8,218 nt of DNA. It comes from Bryobacterales bacterium (GTDB taxonomy: Bacteria; Acidobacteriota; Terriglobia; Bryobacterales; Bryobacteraceae). The notes beneath the pieces are model-generated. The model was not told the origin of the DNA. It did not search any database and worked only from the letters and a program-made list of their open reading frames with translations. Each line of letters begins with the position of its first letter. The stretch's first letter is position 1. A program made the position numbers and the translations under genes. Shown one piece after another: positions 5,061 through 8,218 of the stretch. The stretch spans positions 1-8,218 of the forward strand of contig JALOKO010000142.1 in the NCBI GenBank assembly GCA_025456495.1, in the 5' to 3' direction.

Positions 5061-6515
5061 CTAAGGCGTCTCCAACACCTGATACTGCAGTTGCCCTTGC
5101 CTTTCCAGCAGCAGCGCCACGGGACTACCCGGCGGCAATCCCCGCACGGCGTTGCGCAAGTCCTCCACCGTCGCCACCCGCTGCTGATTCGCCTCGTAGA
5201 TCACATCGCCCTGCAGGATGCTGTTCTCTTCAGTGCCGAAGTCAGAAAGAACACCCGCCACGACCACCCCCTGGAAGCGACGTAGTTGCGGCAACAGCGG
5301 CATCACTTCGCCGGTGAGTTCCACGCACAACACGCCCAAGGGCGCTACGACGTTCTCGTCGCCCCGCACGAAGGAGAGAATGCGGTCCGGGTCGCGCGGT
5401 CGCTCCAGCACCGCCACGCGTCGGGTGATAGTTTCCCCATCGCGCAGGATGTCCAGGGTGATGGTGTCTCCAGCGTGCTGGTAGATGTTCACCCCGAATT
5501 GGCGGGCGTTCTCCATGATGCGGCCATCCATGCGGAGTACGACATCTTTCACCTTCAAGCCCGCGGCTTCGGCGGCGCTTTTCGGCGCGACATCGCTGAT
5601 GAGCACGCCCCAGGGCTGCGGCAATTGCAGGGCCGTGGCCAGCGCGGGAGTTATGGTTTGCGCCACAACGCCAATCTGCCCCCGAGTCACACGGCCGTGC
5701 CTGCGAATCTGTTCGTAGGCCGTGCGCGCGATGTTCGACGGCACCGCGAAGCCGATCCCGTCATTGGCTCCACTGGGCGACACGATGAAGGTGTTGATGC
5801 CAATCAGACGCCCTTGCACATCCACCAGCGGTCCACCGCTATTTCCAGGGTTGATGGCGGCGTCGGTCTGAATGTAGATCATGGGGTCATCCGGCCGCAC
5901 CTGTCTGGCCACGCTACTCACCACGCCCATCGTCACTGAGTTCTCCAGGCCAAAGGGACTGCCGAAAGCCACCGCGATCTGGCCCTGCTGCAGTTCCTCG
6001 CTATCGGCGAACTGGAGATAGGGCAGGTTCTCCGCCGCGATCTTCAACACGGCGATGTCGGTCTCGCGATCCATGCCCACCACGGTGGCGCTCATCAACT
6101 TTCCTGAGGGCTTTACCACGGAGCTGTAGCGCGCGCCCTCCTCAGCCTTTTCCGGCAGCAGAACCTGCACGCGACGCGCTGACTGAATCACGTGCGCGTT
6201 GGTGAGGATGTAGCCGTCCGGGTGTACCACCACGCCCGAGCCCGATCCGCGTTGGGAACGCAGCAGGGATACGCCACCCGAATCGCTGATGCCGAAGCCG
6301 CGCGTCATCACCTGCACGACCGCCGGATCAACCTCCTCCACCAGCATTTGCAGCGTTTCGCTGAAACTGCCGATGGCCCCCAACGGCGGTGCGGCCGCTG
6401 TTGGCGAGGACGCAGGCCTTCCCTGCCCCCAGGCGGGCACGAAGGCGCCGCAAACCAAAATCAGCGCCATGGCAAGAACCTCGGCGACGCGGAAGCCAGA
6501 TTGCCGTCGCCGCAT
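5061..6515 (-). CDS. HtrA/DegQ-like periplasmic serine protease with two PDZ domains
   Basis: This is a 484-residue protein from ATG 6515. The start was chosen because it opens a clean signal peptide (MRRRQSGFR, hydrophobic core ~12-28, cleavage near AWGQG). The frame stays open further upstream, but that stretch overlaps the divergent neighbour. The trypsin-like domain spans ~50-270 with the catalytic triad visible: H108 (ILTNAHVI), D153 (RETDIAVLKI) and S226 (INPGNSGGPLVD). PDZ1 covers ~279-372 (GVLISDVAPKSAAEAAGLKV) and PDZ2 ~390-482 (GVVVAGVLSDF, then LQGDVIYEANQQRV). This is the usual DegP/DegQ architecture and length: an ATP-independent protease and chaperone for misfolded envelope proteins, with PDZ domains recognising C-termini and controlling oligomerisation. 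It is convergent with the peroxiredoxin and divergent from the sialidase-like gene. No strong Shine-Dalgarno sequence is seen. Symbol left blank because the htrA/degP/degQ choice cannot be made from sequence alone. Confidence 0.93.
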   Translation of the reverse strand: MRRRQSGFRVAEVLAMALILVCGAFVPAWGQGRPASSPTAAAPPLGAIGSFSETLQMLVEEVDPAVVQVMTRGFGISDSGGVSLLRSQRGSGSGVVVHPDGYILTNAHVIQSARRVQVLLPEKAEEGARYSSVVKPSGKLMSATVVGMDRETDIAVLKIAAENLPYLQFADSEELQQGQIAVAFGSPFGLENSVTMGVVSSVARQVRPDDPMIYIQTDAAINPGNSGGPLVDVQGRLIGINTFIVSPSGANDGIGFAVPSNIARTAYEQIRRHGRVTRGQIGVVAQTITPALATALQLPQPWGVLISDVAPKSAAEAAGLKVKDVVLRMDGRIMENARQFGVNIYQHAGDTITLDILRDGETITRRVAVLERPRDPDRILSFVRGDENVVAPLGVLCVELTGEVMPLLPQLRRFQGVVVAGVLSDFGTEENSILQGDVIYEANQQRVATVEDLRNAVRGLPPGSPVALLLERQGQLQYQVLETP

Positions 6516-6558
6516 GGAAAACCAAGGTTGGCTATCGCGCTGAACCCAGCCAAGGTTG
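6516..6558. promoter_or_regulatory. Short divergent spacer with a 9-bp direct repeat
   Basis: Only 43 bp separate the chosen starts of the protease and the sialidase-like gene, so their promoters must overlap each other or the coding sequences. CCAAGGTTG occurs at 6522-6530 and 6550-6558, 28 bp apart, and TTGGCT/AGCCAA make a 6-bp inverted pair inside. This could be a shared operator or chance. No convincing -35/-10 pair is visible. Confidence 0.25.
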
Positions 6559-7776
6559 ATGGACGCTGCTACGATGAAGCCCATGGGTCCTCTCTCTTTC
6601 TTCGGCGCGCCATCCGCACGCACAGCGTGGATGACGGCGCTTGTTCTGTGCCTCTACCTGCAAACAGCCAGCACCAGTATGGCGCAGACTCCAAACCCCA
6701 AGTTGCAGGGCGCCGCCATCCTTCCCGTGTTGCCCCCCACCCCCGGAAACCCTCGCAACACGGAAGGCGCGTTCGTCACCTTGCGGGACGGGCGCATCCT
6801 GTTCGCCTACACACGCTTCAGCGGTGGTGTCAGTGACCACGCAGAGGCCATCATCGCCGGCCGCTTTTCCTCCGACGGTGGGCGTACCTGGACCAGCGAA
6901 GACCGGACGCTTGTCCAACAGGAAGGCAAGATGAACGTGATGAGCGTGAGCCTGCTGCGCTTGAAGGACGGTCGCATTGCGTTGTTCTATTTGCGGAAAA
7001 ATTCGGTATTCGATTGCAAGCCCATGGTGCGCTTTTCCAGCGATGAGGGACGCACCTGGAGCCAGCCTGTGCTGTGTATTCCGGAACCAGGTTACTGGGT
7101 GTTGAACAACGATCGTGTTGTTGAGTTGCCATCGGGACGCCTGGTGATGCCCGTGGCGCTCCATGCTCCTTTGGGGGCAGACTACAACCCTCGCGGGGTG
7201 GCCATGACCTATCTTTCCGACGACGCCGGGGCAACCTGGCGGCGCGGCCAAACAGTCTTGGAATGCCCCACCGACAGTCGGCGGGGATTTCAGGAACCTG
7301 GCGTCGTGCGGTTGACGGATGGCCGCCTGTTGATGTTTCTGCGCACGCGCCTGGGAAGCCAATACTTGTCTACCTCCCGCGATGACGGCGAGACCTGGAG
7401 CCCGGCTCAGCCATCGGGCATCCTGTCGCCGCTGTCGCCTGCTTCCATCAAGCGCATCCCGGCGACAGGCCACCTGTTGCTGGTGTGGAACGACCATGCG
7501 GGCGTGCCACGGGAGTGGCGGGCCGATGAGTCCCTGGCCGGCAAGCCGGAGGGAATTCGCACCCCGCTCACCGTTGCCATCTCCACGGACGAGGGGGCCA
7601 CGTGGCAGCACAAGCAGAACCTGATGGACCATCCAGAGGGCTGGTATTGCTACACCGCCATTCACTTCCACGAAGATCAGGTGCTGTTGGGCTACGTCTC
7701 CGGCGGCGTTGGACTGCCGGGTTTATCCAAGACGGACATCGCCGTCATCCCCGTCGCGGCACTGTATCCGCGCTAG
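6559..7776 (+). CDS. Exported sialidase-family (BNR/Asp-box) protein
   Basis: This is a 405-residue protein from ATG 6559; ATG 6574 (MKPMGPL) is equally possible, as neither has a good ribosome binding site. A signal peptide is present (hydrophobic TALVLCLYLQT, then STSMAQ). Five Asp boxes of the S-x-D-x-G-x-T-W type lie at ~104-111 (SSDGGRTW), 160-167 (SSDEGRTW), 220-227 (SDDAGATW), 273-280 (SRDDGETW) and 342-349 (STDEGATW). Their 53-69 residue spacing marks the blades of a beta-propeller. The N-terminal NPRNTEGAFVTLRDGRILFA block resembles the start of the Sialidase_2 (PF13088) domain. It is probably a secreted exo-sialidase-like glycoside hydrolase, but the family includes members without sialidase activity, and I cannot assign all catalytic arginines. 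It is divergent from the protease and convergent, with a 25-bp gap, on the next gene. Confidence 0.85.
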   Translation: MDAATMKPMGPLSFFGAPSARTAWMTALVLCLYLQTASTSMAQTPNPKLQGAAILPVLPPTPGNPRNTEGAFVTLRDGRILFAYTRFSGGVSDHAEAIIAGRFSSDGGRTWTSEDRTLVQQEGKMNVMSVSLLRLKDGRIALFYLRKNSVFDCKPMVRFSSDEGRTWSQPVLCIPEPGYWVLNNDRVVELPSGRLVMPVALHAPLGADYNPRGVAMTYLSDDAGATWRRGQTVLECPTDSRRGFQEPGVVRLTDGRLLMFLRTRLGSQYLSTSRDDGETWSPAQPSGILSPLSPASIKRIPATGHLLLVWNDHAGVPREWRADESLAGKPEGIRTPLTVAISTDEGATWQHKQNLMDHPEGWYCYTAIHFHEDQVLLGYVSGGVGLPGLSKTDIAVIPVAALYPR

Positions 7777-7801
7777 CAATCGCGCCCGCGGGTATCCGGC
7801 G

Positions 7802-8218
7802 TTAGGCCGCGGCCTGGTTGGATTGCTCGCCGCCAGCCGCCTCCAGATAGCCCTTCGCCACGGCATAGATCATCAGGTCAAAGCAGCGGCCGAGGGCGCG
7901 CACCAGTTCGGTTTCCGCCTGCATCTCCAGCGGCGAATAATCCAGGTGCTGCTCCCGCGCGAACTCAATGATCTGCGTCTTGATGGCGTAAATGACACGC
8001 ATCACTTCGGCAAGCGGGATCCCTTCGCGATAGCGCTTGCGGCCCAGCCATTCGTACTTGTCCACCAGTTCCATATCGTTGCGCCGCTGCATCCAATGGC
8101 CCAGGTTGTTGGCGATGTCCTTGCCACGCTGCATGATGTCGTGACTGGGCAGGGAGTGATAGTGAGGTAAGGAGGCATCGCGGCGCACCCGTCGTTCAAT
8201 CCGCGCGGCGATGAGTTC
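7802..8218 (-). CDS. RsbRD N-terminal-domain-like protein, 5' partial
   Basis: The frame is open to the right edge, so the start is outside the window or at an internal GTG (8188); 138 residues are visible, ending at TAA 7802-7804. The visible part is all-helical: IMQRGKDIANNLGHWM, then LGRKRYREGIPLAEVMRVIY, IKTQIIEFAREQ and a final helix with LGRCFDLMIYAVAKGYLEA. The L-G-x-x-R-x-x-[EQ]-G-I-P-L-x-E-V block is the hallmark I associate with PF14361, the sensor domain at the N-terminus of RsbRD-type stressosome co-antagonists and some histidine kinases. Here the protein ends right after this domain, with an Ala/Gln-rich tail and no STAS or kinase domain, so it is probably a stand-alone sensor or adaptor. 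Family call is by recalled motif similarity. Confidence 0.65.
   Translation of the reverse strand, partial: ELIAARIERRVRRDASLPHYHSLPSHDIMQRGKDIANNLGHWMQRRNDMELVDKYEWLGRKRYREGIPLAEVMRVIYAIKTQIIEFAREQHLDYSPLEMQAETELVRALGRCFDLMIYAVAKGYLEAAGGEQSNQAAA

Noticed and set aside
5061..6623. A longer protease starting at 6623
   Set aside because: The extra 36 residues would overlap the start of the divergent gene and put the signal peptide deep inside the protein; ATG 6515 gives a normal signal peptide.
7771..7781. CGCTAGCAATC shared between 1100-1110 and 7771-7781, both at gene ends
   Set aside because: It is only 11 bp, includes stop codon bases in both places, and has no further flanking identity; probably chance rather than an attachment site.

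Overview
The window is GC-rich, densely coding bacterial DNA with nine protein genes (two cut by the window edges). No RNA genes, insertion sequences, phage genes or CRISPR array are visible. The best guess for the source is an acidobacterium of the Bryobacterales/Solibacter type. This is an inference from a TIGR03790-type protein with Ig-like C-terminal repeats, many exported proteins, poor Shine-Dalgarno sites and a selenocysteine gene. No taxonomic marker gene is present.

Layout: (1) 2-1075 (+) is the 3' part of a TIGR03790-like protein. (2) 1102-4243 (-) is a probable four-gene cluster read right to left: an exported M24 metallopeptidase, an exported Dabb-domain protein, then two adjacent unknown proteins that are paralogues of each other. 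(3) A 151-bp divergent spacer leads to 4395-4943 (+), an exported AhpE-like peroxiredoxin. It ends at a perfect 14-bp inverted repeat. (4) 5061-6515 (-) is an HtrA/DegQ-like periplasmic protease with two PDZ domains. (5) 6559-7776 (+) is an exported sialidase-like propeller protein with five Asp boxes. (6) 7802-8218 (-) is the C-terminal part of a protein resembling the RsbRD N-terminal domain.

The most interesting result is the peroxiredoxin. Its frame is interrupted by a TGA (4617-4619) exactly where the peroxidatic cysteine belongs (P-x3-T-x2-[TGA]). The frame continues with the rest of a normal AhpE-type fold. A hairpin with the properties of a bacterial SECIS element starts 15 nt after the TGA: a 7-bp stem with one bulged U, and a GGGAC loop beginning 23 nt downstream. 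I therefore annotate one 182-residue selenoprotein with Sec75 rather than two fragments or a pseudogene. It carries a signal peptide, so it would be an exported selenoenzyme.

The second notable item is the tandem pair at 1102-2263. They align without gaps over about 96 residues and share PWW, VPG and GG-[DE]-[YF]-x-VW-[IL]-PGL motifs. One has six cysteines and the other has none. I do not recognise the family.

Together, several products (peroxiredoxin, HtrA, M24 peptidase, Dabb protein, sialidase) look exported, so an envelope maintenance, oxidative stress and polymer breakdown theme is plausible. Nothing in the sequence proves that they act in one pathway.
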